Assembly (NCBI GenBank): GCA_023678885.1
Contig: JAHCLQ010000812.1
Location: 79,920-143,919, forward strand
Source: Pogostemon cablin
Taxonomy: Eukaryota; Streptophyta; Magnoliopsida; Lamiales; Lamiaceae
Reading direction: 5' to 3'
Length of the DNA: 64,000 bases
Part shown: one piece after another, positions 29,401 through 38,390 of the stretch
How the letters are laid out: every line of letters starts with the position of its first letter
How positions within the stretch are numbered: position 1 is the first letter of the stretch
The notes under the pieces: generated by a model
Database searches by the model: none
The model's input: only the letters and a program-made list of their open reading frames with translations
What the model was told of the DNA's origin: nothing
Translations under genes and position numbers: made by a program

Positions 29401-32101
29401 ATCCTTTCTTAACTCATAAGAAAAGGAGTTTTTTATTCAATGATTCGTTTAAACGAAGTGATAATGAGTCTTTAGATGTCGAATCTATCATGCATTATAT
29501 GTTGTTTATCCTTTCTTAACTCATAAGGAAACGAGTTCTTTATTCAATGATTCGATTAAATGAAGAGATAATAAGTCTTTAAACTTCGAATCTATCATGC
29601 ATTATATGTTGTTTATCTTTTCTTAACTCAAAAAGAAATGAGTTCTTTATTCAATGATTCTATTAAACAAAGAGATAACTAATCTTTAGACGTCGAATCT
29701 ATCATGCATTACATGTTGTTTATCATTTCTTAACTCATAAAGAAGTGAGTTTTTTATTCAATGATTCGATTAAACAAAGTGATAATAGTCCTTAAACGTC
29801 GAATCTATCATGTATTATATGTTGTTTATCCTTTCTTAACTCATAAGGAAACGAGTTCTTTATTCATTGATTCGATTAAACGAAGAGATAATAAGTCTTC
29901 TAACGTTGAATCTATCATGCATTATATGTCTTTATCTTTTCTTAACTCTTAAGTAAACATGTTCTTTATTCAATGATTCAATTTAACGAAGAGATAATGA
30001 GTCTTTAGACATCGAATCTATCATGCATTATATGTTGTTTATCCTTTCTTAACTCATAAGGAAATGAGTTCTTTATTCATTGATTCGATTAAATGAAGAG
30101 ATAATAAGTCTTTAAACGTCGAATCTATCATGCATTATATGTTGTTTATCTTTTCTTAACTCACAAAGAAATGATTTCTTTATTCAATGATTTTATTAAA
30201 TAAAGAGATAATTAATCTTTAGACGTCGAATCTATCATGCATTACATGTTGTTTATCCTTTCTTAACTCATAAAGAAGTGAGTTTTTTATTCAATGATTC
30301 GATTAAAAAAAGTGATAATAGTCGTTAGACGTCGAATCTATCATGCATTATATGTTGTTTATCCTTTTTTAACTCATAAGGAAACGAGTTCTTTATTCAT
30401 TGATTCGATTAAACGAAGAGATAATAAGTCTTCTAACGTCGAATCTATCATGCATTATATGTCGTTTATACTTTCTTAACTCTTAAGTAAACATGTTCTT
30501 TATTCAATGATTCAATTTAACGAAGAGATAATGAGTCTTTAGACATCGAATCTATCATGCATTATATGTTGTTTATCCTTTCTTAACTCATAAAGAAACG
30601 AGTTCTTTATTCAATAATTCGATTAAACAAAGAGATAATAAGTCTTTGAACGTCGAATCTATCATGCATTATATGTTGTTTATCTTTTCTTAACTCATAA
30701 AGAAACGAGTTTTTTATTCAATGATTCGATTAAACAAAGAGATAATGAGTCTTTAGACGTCGAATCTATCATGCATTATATATTGTTTATCCTTTCTTAA
30801 CTCATAAGGAAATGAGTTTTTTATTCAATGATTCGTCTAAACGAAGTGATAATGAGTCTTTAGACATCGAATCTATCATGCATTATATGTTGTTTATCCT
30901 TTCTTAACTCATAAACAAACGAGTTCTTTATTCAATGATTTGATTAAACGAAGAGATAATAAGTCTTTGAACGTCAAATCTATCATGCATTATATGTCGT
31001 TTATCTTTTCTTAACTCATAAAGAAACGAGTTTTTTATTTAATGATTCGATTAAACGAAGAGATAATGACTCTTTAGACGTCGAATCTATCATGCATTAT
31101 ATATTGTTTATCCTTTCTTAACTCATAAGAAAAGGAGTTTTTTATTCAATGATTCATTTAAACGAAGTGATAATGAGTCTTTAGACGTTGAATCTATCAT
31201 GCATTATATGTTGTTTATCCTTTCTTAACTCATAAGGAAACGAGTTCTTTATTTAATAATTCGATTAAATGAAGAGATAATAAGTCTTTAAACGTCAAAT
31301 CTATCATGCATTATATATTGTTTATCTTTTATTAACTCAAAAAGAAATGAGTTCTTTATTCAATGATTCTATTAAACAAAGAGATAATTAATCTTTAGAC
31401 GTCGAATCTATCATGTATTATATGTTGTTTATCTTTTCTTAATTCATAAAGAAATGAGTTCTTTATTCAATGATTCGATTAAACAAAGAGATAATTAATC
31501 TTTAGACGACGAATCTATCATGCATTATATGTTGTTTATCCTTTCTTAACTCATAAGAAAACTAGTTGTTTACTCATTGATTCAATTAAACGAAGAGATA
31601 ATAAGTCTTCTAACGTCGAATCTATCATGCATTTATGTCATTTATCCTTTCTTAACTCTTAAGAAAACATGTTCTTTATTCAATGATTCGATTTATCGAA
31701 GAGATAATGAGTCTTTAGACATCGAATCTATCATGCATTATATGTTGTTTATCCTTTGTTAACTCATAAAGAAACGAGTTCTTTATTCAATAATTTAATT
31801 AAACGAAGAAATAATAAGTCTTTGAATGTCTAATCTATCATGCATTATATGTTGTTTATCTTTTCTTAACTCATAAAGAAACGAGTTTTTTATTCAATGA
31901 TTCGATTAAACAAAGAGATAATGACTCTTTAGATGTCGAATCTATCATGCATTATATATTGTTTATCCTTTCTTAACTCAAAAAGAAAGGAGTTTTTTAT
32001 TCAATGATTCATTTAAACAAAGTGATAACGAGTCTTTAGACGTCGAATATATCATGCATTATATGTTGTTTATCCTTTCTTAACTCATAAGGAAACCCAG
32101 T
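19021..32101 (+). repeat. ~5236-bp (49-monomer) macro-repeat, two full copies plus a third interrupted by the retrotransposon
   Basis: Class A landmarks 19816, 20991, 22274 and 23129 recur at 25051, 26227, 27510 and 28365 (offsets 5235-5236). Copy 1 is about 19021-24250 and copy 2 about 24251-29490. A linker of five to six monomers precedes copy 3, which starts near 30050. Copy 3 has lost four monomers (about 427 bp) at a junction near 31415, so its offset from copy 2 is 4797 bp afterwards. Distinctive markers such as AACTAGTAGTTTACTCATTG (21526, 26762; the third copy near 31559 has AACTAGTTGTTTACTC) occur once per copy. Copy 3 continues after the retrotransposon at 46135. Confidence 0.85.
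32097..32101. repeat. Target-site duplication (left), CCAGT
   Basis: The satellite bases CCAGT immediately precede the left LTR (TGATTAG...) and are repeated immediately after the right LTR at 46135-46139. In uninterrupted copies the satellite reads AACCCAGTTCTTTATTC (for example near 27297), so removing the element and one CCAGT restores the monomer exactly. A 5-bp TSD is the normal product of Ty3/gypsy integrases. Confidence 0.97.
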
Positions 32102-33181
32102 TGATTAGCCATAACTTGTAGTCGGGTTGACCAATTCAAGAATTTATCGAACCACAGGGAGGTCGATACTAGCACTTAAGCGATATCACGTTTATCACGA
32201 TTTTATAGAGACGAATCATAGATGGATGGTTTGGGTAACAAGTAATTAAATGAAAGTAGACAAACAATAATCCAATGACAAGATAAAAATGATGAATGAG
32301 TGGTTTTCCAAATTAAGTAGAAGTGAGATTAACAACACTAATGAAGTGGTAACTTATGGATTCATGCATTAAACTCATATGTATCAAGGGTTAAGACTAA
32401 GGGCCAACACTTATACCACCTAAACTTCCTCTCGAAATGAATAGGATGTAGATCATTTGCACAATCTCAAAATAGCTCAAAGGTTGGTTCTAAATTAAAC
32501 TATTCCAACTAGGTACTAAGTTCAATTATAGAATCCCTTCATATAATCAATTGACTTCTCAATCTAACTAATCACATGTTCCATCAAAGGGTTCTAAATA
32601 ATAAAGGACTTCTCAATCACTTTACCATCTATAATGCACATGAGGTGTTTGATGAAATGATTCACTTGACTATCCTAAGCACATAATTGATTTCTCAATC
32701 TAATCATATAATTAGAACAATCAAACACACAAAACATCATAGATCTCAAGATATATAAGCACCAATGATAGAAAATCAAATATCCCCATCAACATATGAA
32801 TTTAATTACATAGATCCACAAATTAACCAACAACCTTCATGTTGCTAATCTCACAAGGGAGATTAGCCTACAATCTTCATAAGATCCATAACATAGACAT
32901 TATAATTCTTACAAATCATGATAAACTAAAGAATTAACACAAAATTGGAATGAAAACTCCCTTGGAAATGGATCCAATTGAATCTCCCTTCTTCCTTTGG
33001 TGATCACCCAAGCTTCCTTGCTTCTTCACTTGATTTGGATGGAGGAAATTATGGAGAGATGATGTAGATCTCAAAATGGATGAATGGGATGGAGAATATG
33101 GTGTGAAATCAAAGGAATGGTGTGTGAGGTGTGTGTGAACAGTAGAATTTCGGATCTCACTTAAAATGTTGAATGGATTGG

Positions 33182-33189
33182 TATTTATA
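33182..33189 (-). promoter_or_regulatory. TATA box in the 3' LTR
   Basis: The minus strand reads GGGGTATAAATACC, a strong TATA context, directly downstream of the GC-rich palindrome cluster. It is identical to the box in the 5' LTR (45558-45565). In the 3' LTR it would drive read-out into the left satellite arm if active. Confidence 0.75.
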
Positions 33190-33231
33190 CCCCATGGAGA
33201 CCTTCTAGAAGAATTGTAAAAAAAATATCCT

Positions 33232-33552
33232 GTTCTGGTGCCGACACGAGTCGTGTCACGTAGCACGGGTCGTGTCGTGTCAGGGCATGCGGCACACGAG
33301 TCGTTCTGCGTCGCACGGCCAAATGGTGGCCGTGTTGAATGCCTAGACGTCGCCGCACGGCCTCCGCTTACAGGCCCGTGTCTTGTACACGGGTCGTGCT
33401 CTGAACACGGGTCGTGCTCCACCACACGACCAAATGGTGGTCGTGTTGGATAAATAGATGCCGCCGCACGACCATTCTGGACAGGCCCGTGTCTGGCACA
33501 CGGGCCGTTTTGCTGCAACACGAGCCGTGTTGCCAGCACGGCCGGCCGTGTT
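33232..33552. repeat. GC-rich cluster of palindromic CACG...CGTG motifs in the 3' LTR U3
   Basis: An island of high GC in an AT-rich element, packed with imperfect palindromes such as GACACGAGTCGTGTC (33242-33256), ACACGGGTCGTG and the perfect 14-bp CACGGCCGGCCGTG (33537-33550). A 111-bp internal direct repeat is visible (CAAATGG at 33320 and 33431). Each copy holds a hairpin with 7-bp arms: CACGGCC/GGCCGTG at 33314-33334 and CACGACC/GGTCGTG at 33425-33445. It lies about 45-360 bp upstream of the TATA box, where promoter or enhancer elements are expected. Many CpG and CHG sites make it a likely DNA-methylation target (inference). Confidence 0.85.
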
Positions 33553-33757
33553 CTTGCACCTTTGTTTCTTCTTCTTTGTTTGATCTTCCTTCTTCATTTT
33601 TACTCCATTTTCACCTGTTATATGTATGTTTAAGATCATTCTCACACATTCCTATGAAAATACATAACACCACCAAAATACACAAAAATACGGATAAAAC
33701 AATACGCAAAATACACTAAAAAAGGCACTAAAATCTAGGTGAAAATAACGACAATCA

Positions 33758-33773
33758 CACCCCCAAACTTGAA
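33758..33773 (-). other. 3' polypurine tract (PPT) of the Athila-like element
   Basis: Immediately 5' (element sense) of the 3' LTR the minus strand reads TTCAAGTTTGGGGGTG followed by the LTR start TGATTG. A G-run abutting U3 is the expected plus-strand primer. The core TTCAAGTTTGGGGG recurs once internally at 38190-38203. Confidence 0.85.
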
Positions 33774-33775
33774 GT

Positions 33776-33795
33776 ATTGTTCGTCCCCGAACAAT
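33776..33795. other. Perfect 8-bp stem hairpin next to the 3' PPT
   Basis: ATTGTTCG (33776-33783), loop TCCC, then CGAACAAT (33788-33795). It lies two bases from the PPT core, upstream of it in element sense. The internal PPT-like motif has a hairpin in the same place with a different stem (38204-38221). I recall similar stem-loops beside PPTs in related plant elements, but that is from memory. Confidence 0.8.
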
Positions 33796-35278
33796 GAAAA
33801 TGATAGACTGAGGGAGAAGTTTTCACCTAGTAAAAAGACTAAACGAATACAAGTAAGAACACATCATTAGCAACAAGAATTTCAAATCATGCTAAGCTAA
33901 CCTACAACATTAGATTCATGATAAGAGAAATTAACAAGTTCAATCAAAAGAGAATAAAGAGCAATATAGTCCTTTTAGTCTAAGCCTCACATAAGTTTAT
34001 CAATTTCACTCGACACTCTTTAAATAAGGTAAATCAACACTCATCAATCAATTGGCTCGACTCACCATACACTTGCTCGTAGACTCTATTCACAAACCAC
34101 CAAAAATTTAATCAATGATCAAAAAGGTCTTTAATTAAGGACGTAATGATAGGCTTTTTGGTAGGGTAGGAAGAATATAGGTAAAAGTGACTAAACGAGT
34201 GTAAGTAATCGAAGAGGTAGCTACTTTCTTCCATCCCTTCACATTCTTTTTCTTCCTTTCTTTTCTTTATTGATCATAAGCACTAATCATCACTTTCTTG
34301 GATTTTTGAGCTTCTTCTAGATTCATGCCTCTTTTCTTTGACTCTTAAGTACTTGAGCATATTATTGTTGCTTGCTCATTTTCTTGTTTTGAAATTGCAT
34401 GTCCATTCTTTCTTATGCTCTTTTCATCCTTTTCCTTACTTATTTACCATTTCCTCTTTCTCTTTTGTTATCTCATCACACCTTTTTAGCCACCATCTTC
34501 TTTATTACTCACACTCAAGGTATATATCTTAAGCTCATGTGGGTAATTAAAGCTTATAATGTGCTATCTTCACAATAAATAGGCTTATAGGCTCAAAGTG
34601 GTTGACTAGGGATGATTTTTAAAGGTAAGGAAATATTTGGCAATGGCTATACATGACAAGGATGGCCTTAAATCATTTCATCGATCTCCATTAATCGGAT
34701 TCATTCCTAAAGTCTTTGAGCAAGTATTTAGTTTATCAAAACTCAACCGATCCACTCATGAAAAGGTACCATGTATACATGGTCGAGGCTCAAATTCTCA
34801 CAGGTTTATGCTCGACTTAAAAGGACTTATTACAACTTATTCATTCTTTTTAATTGAATTAGTTAAATAAAACATATCACAATTCGAAAGCGTAGAGTTC
34901 CTTAATCATAATTCGACCTCACTTATCACCATAATGCATCATCACTCATATTCAAAACGACTCACAACCTCCCAAACAAACCACCAAATCAAACCCTAAC
35001 ACAAAAAAAATAAAAAAAACAACACACAAACACAAATAAACCAAAGAAACAACAAAACGACAAAAGCAAAAACACCAAGATACAATAAAAGAAAATAAAC
35101 AAAGAAAACTCACCCCATCCATAGCCAATACACAACAAAAATCATCTCAATCCTTAATTGAAAGAAAAGTACGAAATTAAACATCCCAAAACAAAACAAT
35201 ACGAAGTCTCAAATCCAACACAAATTAAATCACTAAAGAAGATGAACTAATGAAGTGTCGAACACCAAAAGTACTCCC
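33796..35278. other. Non-coding region between the extra ORF and the 3' PPT
   Basis: About 1.5 kb without a convincing ORF on the element strand. Plus-strand reading shows a C/T-rich stretch (about 34210-34350 and 34410-34500) and an A/C-rich stretch (about 34975-35100). On the transcript these are purine-rich and U/G-rich respectively. A 77-codon plus-strand ORF (34637-34870) is unsupported. Long non-coding 3' regions are common in Athila-type elements. Confidence 0.6.
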
Positions 35279-36826
35279 TTAGTTATCCGGAGGAAGAGGG
35301 GGTTGATTATGCCATGATCCCCAAGGAGTATAAGCACGAGGTGTGGTAGGGAATTGGAAATTGAACATCCTTGTGATCATCTCTTCCATGTTGTTCGAGC
35401 GTGATCGTGTATTTTCTTCATAGTATTCCCTACGACGCTGCCCTTCATGGATCTCCCTTATCATTGCACCCTGCCTCTGCTGCTCCTCTCGGAACTCTCT
35501 CATCTCATCTCCAAGCGCCTGCTGCGTCTGCCTGATCTCCATGAGTTCGTTCTCCAGAAGATTCCATCTTGCATTCCCCTCTCTTGGTCCATCTCCTTCC
35601 TCTTGTTCTTCTTCTTCGTGCTCAAATGCTGGAGGCTCTGGTGCATGCTCTTCAAATTCCACCTGATGATGTTGCTCTTCCTCCCCTACATCCATGTCCA
35701 TCGGCTCAGCTCTCAGATTCCTTAGCTCAGGATTCTCATCCACTCTCATCTGCTGGAGCACTGCTTCCACTCCATCTCTATTCTCTCGGTAGAAAGCTCT
35801 CACGACTGCGGAGTGGTTAGGACTTGCCATTGCTAAATTCTGGTGCTTTCTTCGTCCTTGCAGTGTGGTGAGCTCAGGAGCAGGTAGAGGGAATGGAGCT
35901 CCCTTATCTTGCTTCAAACAATACATATTTCCTATGAATGATAGGAACTCCATCCTTATGAGTTGATTGTACGTGAGCCCTTCACTAATCATCGAGTGTT
36001 GCATCCCTCTAAGGTTGATGCCTAACCCTTGAGCAATCATTGTCACCATTCCTCCAATCATAATCCCTCTAGTGTTCTCTCTCTTCGCCACTCTCTCTGC
36101 ATGCTGAACGAAATGAGCTGCAATGTTCACTGTGAACTCTTTGAATATACTGTACATGATGTATAACTGCTTCTCCCCAACAGATCCACTCTCGAACCGA
36201 CCCAGAATAGTATTTGATACTATCTTCTCAAGGTACCTCATGACTGGGTTCCTTATGGCTGTCCCTTTAGACGAACTTGGAATGTACTCTGGAGGCTCAG
36301 TCCCATCCTCAACCAATTTTCTCCACCACGTTTGTTGATTGAAACCCCCTTGTGGTAGGAAGTTCTGATGGCCTCTCATGATTGGGCACCAAAAAAATCT
36401 ATTCAGCTCATTCACAGGTATCTTCTCCCACATCTCATTGTTTAACTGAAATGTGATAGCAATAGGAAACTTGTTCCTATCTCTGTGAACCTCCAAGGTG
36501 CTCATGAACTCGGCTGTAAGGTGGAGATAAGTGGGAGGTCTCTTATCGAAAAACTCCTCCATTTCCACTCGTCGGAATAGAGTCCTCAGATCACCTTCTA
36601 TTCCAAGGCCTTCCATGGTTGCTTGATCTTGGAATCGAGTTGCCCTAATCTTTGGGATTATGTACTCCCATCTCAATACGTACTTCTCCCATTCCATGAA
36701 CTCTACTCCAAAATTCTCAGGGTGTTGGTCTTTCGTTAGCAGTTTGGCATCAAGGTTGGACAGTTCCATATCTGACTCAATGAAAATGAAGTCCTCATTG
36801 CGTTTCCTCACTCTTCTTTCAGCCAT
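35279..36826 (-). CDS. Extra ORF downstream of pol: Athila ORF-1-like protein, 515 aa, intact
   Basis: An uninterrupted ORF from ATG at 36826 to TAA at 35279, in the slot where Athila-type elements carry an additional (often called env-like) ORF. I recognise a general likeness of residues about 80-300 to the plant retrotransposon ATHILA ORF-1 family: a helical globular region including TYLHLTAEFMSTLEV (99-113) and ITFQLNNEMWEKIPVNELN (124-142). Then come an acidic, E-rich linker (about 368-413), a predicted coiled coil of charged Q/E/R heptads (about 420-485) and a proline-rich tail. I see no signal peptide and no transmembrane segment, so there is no support for an envelope glycoprotein; a cytoplasmic or nuclear accessory or structural role is a guess. 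The ATG lies immediately after a good splice acceptor (TTGTAG, ending at 36827), suggesting expression from a spliced RNA. Function unknown. Confidence 0.85.
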   Translation of the reverse strand: MAERRVRKRNEDFIFIESDMELSNLDAKLLTKDQHPENFGVEFMEWEKYVLRWEYIIPKIRATRFQDQATMEGLGIEGDLRTLFRRVEMEEFFDKRPPTYLHLTAEFMSTLEVHRDRNKFPIAITFQLNNEMWEKIPVNELNRFFWCPIMRGHQNFLPQGGFNQQTWWRKLVEDGTEPPEYIPSSSKGTAIRNPVMRYLEKIVSNTILGRFESGSVGEKQLYIMYSIFKEFTVNIAAHFVQHAERVAKRENTRGIMIGGMVTMIAQGLGINLRGMQHSMISEGLTYNQLIRMEFLSFIGNMYCLKQDKGAPFPLPAPELTTLQGRRKHQNLAMASPNHSAVVRAFYRENRDGVEAVLQQMRVDENPELRNLRAEPMDMDVGEEEQHHQVEFEEHAPEPPAFEHEEEEQEEGDGPREGNARWNLLENELMEIRQTQQALGDEMREFREEQQRQGAMIREIHEGQRRREYYEENTRSRSNNMEEMITRMFNFQFPTTPRAYTPWGSWHNQPPLPPDN

Positions 36827-37507
36827 CTACAATGTCCAACATAATTCAAATTAGTTTCAAGTTAACTCAAAACAAAATGTCTCATGTTGATTAGAATTAT
36901 CACTAGTTATTCAACCAAGTGTTAATCCTAGCACATATTCAAGCACAATAAACATTTTGTTTCAAAGACTTAACATTTCGATCCAATCAACTTAACACAA
37001 AGTTATTTCAAAAATTTCATTCAATCACTCACTTTCAACATCCTAATCCTCTCATTCTTTCATAACATTTCACTTTTCAATGGGCATAATTCAATTCAAT
37101 AATGCTTCATGTAAAAACTTTGAATTCTAATTTGAATTTTTATTTAGGCATTTCATCAAACACTTGGCATGCACCTATTTCACAATTCAATTCAACAAGT
37201 CTTAACTATGCTTTCATGCTCAATTCCTCAATACCTAAACTAATTCACATCAATACAATCATCATAGAAGCATTATTAATCAATTTAACAATCACATGCC
37301 CTAAATTAATCATCCTAAAACAATTATCCCCAAATTCATCCTTCATGAACCCTAAATCTAATCAAAATTCAATCAATCCAACAATTAAATATACAAATTC
37401 ATGTTTCACTATCCTAGACATGCTTTATACATTCCATCATTCAAAACCCATACATGAATTTCGCCATTCATACCTCGAATTGAGAATTAGGGCACAAGAA
37501 GACATAC
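36827..37507 (-). other. Candidate 5'UTR intron upstream of the extra ORF (681 nt)
   Basis: On the minus strand there is a strong donor, TTCAAG|GTATGTC, with the intron starting at 37507. The acceptor is ACATTGTAG|ATGG, ending at 36827. A branch-site-like CTAAT lies at 36854-36850, about 25 nt from the acceptor. The interval is U-rich on the transcript strand, as plant introns are, and has no long minus-strand ORF. Splicing would join a short leader directly to the ATG at 36826. The signals are seen; the use of this intron is inference. A donor in the 5' leader near the PBS (GAG|GTAACG at 44459-44451) could alternatively feed the same acceptor. Confidence 0.45.
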
Positions 37508-37679
37508 CTTGAATTCTATTGAACAAAATGTAGGGGATTGTTGTTTATGCTTTGAAATTCACCTTCTACACTCACAATCTTACCACTCTTTGGTGTTTAG
37601 AGGATGATGGGTGGAGTTTCGACTGAAAATTCACGGTGGAATGAGTATTCAGAATCCGCCTTTTAAAAAGCTGCTTCAG

Positions 37680-37910
37680 ACCCGACACGAGTCGTGTCAC
37701 GCAACACGGCCATAAGGTGCCCGTGTTGCGTGTTCTGGTGCTCCCGCACGGCCAAAGTGTACAGGGTCGTGTCGCCGACACGACTCGAGTCTCGCGCTTG
37801 GACACGACCCGTGTCACGCAACACGACCAAATCCTGCTCGTGTTGGACTAACTGATGTCGCCGCACGGCCAAAGCTAACAGGGCCGTGTCGGCGACACGA
37901 GGCGTGTCAC
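37680..37910. repeat. Internal copy of the palindrome-rich GC cluster
   Basis: The 20-base string CCGACACGAGTCGTGTCACG at 37682-37701 is identical to the LTR U3 cluster at 33241-33260. CGCCGCACGGCC (37859-37870) followed by an ACAGG(G)CCGTGTC phrase parallels 33351-33390. Palindromes CACGG...CCGTG (37706-37726) and CACGACC...TCGTG repeat the style of the LTR cluster. It lies upstream, in element sense, of the candidate leader exon of the extra ORF. Overall identity is moderate, so this is an older paralogue rather than a recent copy. Confidence 0.82.
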
Positions 37911-38134
37911 TACTCCCTTGAATCTTCCACTTTTCATCTTCAACTCTTGTCTTTCCTTGTTTCCATGCTTCCAAAACTCCCTATTCATGCTCACACTTCA
38001 TCAACATCATTAGTTCATGGTAATATCAAAACAAACAAAAAGGACTATCAACTTCAACACCACCAAAACGAATCAAAACTAAACCGAACTTATGAGAAAA
38101 TTTCAAATTTGGCTCAAAAACACACGAATGCATG

Positions 38135-38170
38135 TCAACATAGAATATAATATCAACATAGAATATAATA
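38135..38170 (+). repeat. 18-bp direct repeat, two exact copies
   Basis: TCAACATAGAATATAATA at 38135-38152 is repeated at 38153-38170. It is AT-rich and lies just on the U3-like side of the internal PPT-like motif. It probably arose by slippage. Confidence 0.85.
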
Positions 38171-38188
38171 TATCGTATCACATCATAT

Positions 38189-38221
38189 CCCCCCAAACTT
38201 GAATTGAAACAAGAGTTTCAA
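38189..38221 (-). other. Internal PPT-like motif with adjacent hairpin
   Basis: The minus strand reads TTCAAGTTTGGGGGG (38203-38189), sharing 14 contiguous bases with the 3' PPT core. Directly upstream in element sense is a perfect 7-bp hairpin TTGAAAC (38204-38210), loop AAGA, GTTTCAA (38215-38221). It sits 170-190 nt downstream of the pol stop. It could be a second plus-strand priming site or the relic of an older 3' end. The motif is seen directly; its function is inferred. Confidence 0.7.
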
Positions 38222-38390
38222 AGAAAGTTTGCAAAAAGTGGTACGATAAACCGTTCACATCAATGACACACACTTAGAATGTTTTAACAAAAATCTTCTC
38301 CTCATAAGCACAATCCACCAACGATACCAAAAGAAAACAAAACAAGAAAAGAAATATATACAAACCTAAACTACTAAAAGGATACGGATC

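Larger units (their letters stand above)
2390..32101 (+). repeat. Satellite array (left arm), ~106-107-bp monomer, head-to-tail
   Basis: Roughly 280 tandem monomers, all in one orientation. The best conserved core is ATCTATCATGCATTATATGT, followed by TGTTTATCCTTTCTTAACTC, a variable GAAACGAGTT segment, then TTTATTCAATGATTCGATTA, AACGAAGAGATAAT and a class-specific tail ending near GACGTCGA. Spacing of the core is 106 or 107 bp. Monomers fall into eight classes (A-H) recognisable by the segment after ACTCATAA and by the tail before GTCGAATCT. Class A (GAAGTGAG) marks each HOR turn. The array begins inside a class H monomer, exactly at the end of the left LTR, and is interrupted at 32101 by the retrotransposon. 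The recurrent 61- and 66-codon ORFs are by-products of the repeat. Confidence 0.97.
32102..33757 (-). repeat. 3' LTR of the Athila-like element (left copy), 1656 bp
   Basis: On the minus strand it starts TGATTGTCG (33757 downward) and ends GGCTAATCA (32102), giving TG...CA ends. It is bordered by the PPT on its high-coordinate side and by the TSD at 32097-32101. From U3 to U5 it holds a palindrome-rich GC cluster (33232-33552), a TATA box (33182-33189) and about 1.08 kb of downstream R/U5 sequence. Versus the right copy: G/A at 33277, G/A at 33360, C/A at 33423, C/T at 33537, and one T absent after 33467. Confidence 0.96.

Noticed and set aside
2390..32101. CENP-B-box-like motif in TTCGATTAAACGAAG
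   Set aside because: Only the TTCG start and one internal A fit the mammalian box; the required CGGG half is absent (GAAG instead).
32934..33539. 201-codon minus-strand ORF in the 3' LTR (208 codons at 45310-45936 in the 5' LTR)
   Set aside because: It runs through the palindrome cluster, TATA box and start region. Its N-terminal composition (RHGP, TRPP repeats) reflects the GC palindromes. The N-terminal frame differs between the two LTRs because of the 1-bp indel. No protein similarity recognised.
33238..33719. Short plus-strand ORFs of 71-101 codons in the GC cluster
   Set aside because: Shadow frames of a stop-poor GC-rich palindromic repeat, on the antisense strand of the element.
34637..34870. 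77-codon plus-strand ORF between the extra ORF and the 3' LTR
   Set aside because: Antisense to the element, with no recognised domain; consistent with chance.
35279..36826. Calling the post-pol ORF an envelope gene
   Set aside because: No signal peptide, transmembrane helix or fusion-peptide-like segment is visible; the name env-like would rest on position alone.
37102..37512. 136-codon plus-strand ORF between pol and the extra ORF
   Set aside because: Low-complexity Asn/Ile/Thr-rich product antisense to the element and overlapping the proposed U-rich intron. Absence of stops is explained by base composition.
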